This document shows positions 61,523 to 64,000 of a DNA stretch of 64,000 nt, one piece after another. The notes beneath the pieces are model-generated. The model saw nothing but the letters and a program-made list of their open reading frames with translations, was not told the origin of the DNA and ran no database searches. The stretch lies in assembly GCF_000150275.1 (NCBI RefSeq), contig NW_002060943.1, positions 6,126,559 to 6,190,558 of the forward strand, written 5' to 3'. A program made the translations under genes and the position numbers. Each line of letters starts with the position of its first letter. The first letter of the stretch is position 1. Origin of the DNA: Trichoplax adhaerens. Its lineage: Eukaryota; Placozoa; Uniplacotomia; Trichoplacea; Trichoplacidae.

Positions 61523-64000
61523 TTGGGTATGACTAAAAGAAGGAAAGAAAGAAATCAATTTAGTGGTGACCAAGTTATCAACGGAATAAAATTAAATGAT
61601 TTAGATGAAAGAGAGTGTCTATTTGATGAATTTATCAACATTAAGATTGTCCATTTATTAGCATAACATTAAGTATAAGAAATACGTAGATGATCAACTC
61701 ATCCAGTACGTATGATTGTCGAATATTATCAGATACGTTATTAAGGAAGTCCATCTAAGTAAATCCATCATGTTACTACTAATTAATAGCAGTATCGTTT
61801 AGAGCATGCACTGTAGTTAAGGTTATATTAATGTAGCAATTCAATATGGATGCATTTATTGAATAACCGGCTGGTTCATTTTCAACCATTACCTGTGTAT
61901 ATCGGACGCGTTGTTAACACTTTCAGTCATGTCTATAGCAGCAGTAGGCATGAAGAAGTGTATCCTAGGTGGTAAGCCTTTCTCATCCAATCCTTAAGAT
62001 ATTAGTCGGTTCTCCTGTTACAAATAGGAAAGATACTGTTAACAATGTCAATAACGTTCTTTTCGATACTTTAACATGTGCAGTTGGTTGCTTGTGGATA
62101 ATTGACTGTTATAAAGGCCTGAGGCAACCAGCAGAAGAATGTAAGTGTCCTATGCTATATACCATAACTTGACCATTTCAATTTTGTTATGACGACGTGC
62201 ATTAGAAAAAGAGAAGGATTTTACGTCAGCGCAATACTGTCAGTGGTTGTAGTTAGGATAATTTATCAACTATTTCTATCAATACTTTGGATCACTAATG
62301 GAGAAGGATTGATATCGGTGCAAGACCCCCCTTATTTGTTGTATTTACTGGTTTATTTTAATTATTGCAAAAAGTAAATTACTGCATGAATAGGAAGTGC
62401 AATTCCGTGCCAAGTTTTAAGCCATTCTCGACTTCTGTGTTTCGCTGTTACTTTAAAGTCATTATTGCAAGAGATGACAGACTACATACATGGCTTGTCC
62501 ACATTGACTGGTATTCTACAAAAAACGGTTTTGAAGAGAATTCAATTGTAATTTATCATTTCTGCTAGTGTAGACATTGAGTATTTGCATGTAGAGACTA
62601 TCATTGCCTTAAATTACCATCAAGATAAAACTTGTAACGGCATCCATCATTCTCTATACTCGTATGTCGATTGCCATCTAGCTACAGAATGAATCGATTG
62701 GATTGGATTGATGTCAAGCAAGATTCTGTATCGAGACTGTTCTTTTCTGTACTACATGATGTAATTGATAGAATGAGAATGTCATTTTATCGGTAGTGGT
62801 ACTGGACAAGTTGAAGCATCCCTGAATTCTATAATAAGTCGATATTGAATGGAGGTAATTGCATTACTATTGCAATAGTCTCCAACAGTCAGAGTACAGT
62901 GATTATTTGTTGTTTGAATATTGTTCATGAGAGCATTTACAATAGTGACAATATTGTGCCAGTATACTGCTTGAGAGAAAGGGATAAAAATCAATGTTGG
63001 TTAGTATGATGTCGATTGAGAATTGTCCATGGACGAACAAGGTAGACGGTAGGTTAAGGTATTGTAGCCTGTATCGATCGTTGGTGTCGCCAGTGATGAT
63101 GGTCATTTCCATATTTCTCTCTCTCTCTCTGCCTATCAATCTACTGTGGGTCTATTCTATCGTCGTAGAAAAGCAATTTAGTCCATTTTATCCTTGATCT
63201 ATGGTAACGATATGTAGTCCGATGGATGATTCTATCGCGCTAGTTGTATCCATTTTTCTGACTTGATGCCTACCGGTCCATCATTCTACAGTGTCATGGT
63301 GTACAATATGGACAGTCTATCAAGTCATGTAGAGTAAGGATTTGTATCTGAAGTAGACATGGTTGATAGGTATTTTTTTGGACGTCTACGCCATCTGTAG
63401 TCTAGAAGGAATGTTGTCCATGATGGCATGATGGACAAGTCTGTATTGATTCTTAGCCAACCGTACTCAAGCTACAATAAGTTGAACTGACGGATGGCTA
63501 TTAGCATTTTTCTCATTTTAATCATGACAAGAAAATGGACATGTAGCAATGGATTTGCTTTGGAGCTTGACTAATGATAAAGAAATGAAGGTGGAAATGA
63601 GTTTGTTAATGCATTTGCAATACTGTACTGTCGGTCTATCGGGTTGACAAGGCTATATTGAAGAATGGTTGAACTTGCAACGTCTTTCTACTAGTATTGA
63701 CTGAGAACAATATCGTGAGTCAGCATGGGAAAAAAGGGAAAGCGAATGTTTTCACTCTCTTTGCTCTTTCTACTCCACTTGATCATGGTTAAGAAAGGTT
63801 TTACAAAGATGGAGAATAAAACTCCTGCCATGGATTGGAGGAATGATGTTGTTGAAGACTGTGGTGAAGGCCACTGCAATGGGTCTATCGTGACGTAAAT
63901 GATTATCGCTGGACTCCACTTACGTGGAACACTGAGCATGCAAGATTGAAAAGGGCAAAAGGAAGCAATATTAGCGACCATCATGAGCTTAATTGAAACG
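61523..64000. other. No recognised gene
   Basis: 2.5 kb upstream of the BICRA-like gene, slightly less AT-rich towards the right end. Open frames of 60-100 codons exist on both strands (for example 63691-63984 minus), but none shows a domain, consistent splice signals or family similarity that I can defend. A (CT)n run lies at 63114-63130. The region should hold the BICRA promoter. Confidence 0.45.
63114..63130 (+). repeat. (CT)n microsatellite
   Basis: Short run of CT dinucleotides (about eight). Confidence 0.9.

Noticed and set aside
61523-64000. Possible exons in the right-hand end (for example 63691-63984 minus)
   Set aside because: No domain, no consistent splice pairs and no codon-level similarity to any family I recognise.

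Overview
This window looks like nuclear DNA of a very compact, AT-rich, intron-rich animal genome. Genes are cut into many small exons (11 to about 800 nt, mostly 50-200 nt) joined by short GT-AG introns. All recognised gene families are typical of animals: GABA-B-type receptor, FYVE myotubularin, choline/ethanolamine kinase, MSH4, MYRF, DDB1, a lamin-tail-domain protein and a GLTSCR1/BICRA-like protein. Gene density, intron style and divergence from vertebrate sequences would suit a placozoan (Trichoplax or Hoilungia type); that assignment is inference. I recognised no rRNA, tRNA, CRISPR array or intact transposon.

Layout. 243-6826 (+): GABA-B-like receptor, 5' end outside the window. 8730-16119 (-): a phosphoinositide-phosphatase gene with domain order C2, PH-GRAM, long acidic insert, myotubularin phosphatase, FYVE. 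19032-21717 (+): choline/ethanolamine kinase. 22170-28283 (-): meiotic mismatch-repair homologue MSH4. 31985-40474 (-): MYRF, a membrane-tethered, self-cleaving transcription factor. 42167-49869 (+): DDB1, divergent from MYRF across 1.7 kb. 52341-57640 (+): lamin-tail-domain protein. 58343-61522 (-): BICRA/BICRAL-like chromatin-remodeller subunit. 61523-64000: no gene recognised.

Gene models were built by hand: family similarity, GT-AG borders and codon phase across every junction. For the myotubularin, choline kinase, DDB1, lamin-tail and BICRA-like genes the exon lengths sum to a whole number of codons with no unexplained junction. MSH4 has two unresolved junctions and MYRF one ambiguous junction.

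The genes do not form a pathway; this is an ordinary syntenic stretch. The most unusual items are the C2-GRAM-myotubularin-FYVE fusion, an 11-nt microexon that encodes the zinc-binding His-His-Cys of its FYVE finger, and a roughly 5.8 kb block rich in palindromic GTACAGTAC-type words covering MYRF intron 1, the MYRF/DDB1 divergent promoter and DDB1 intron 1.
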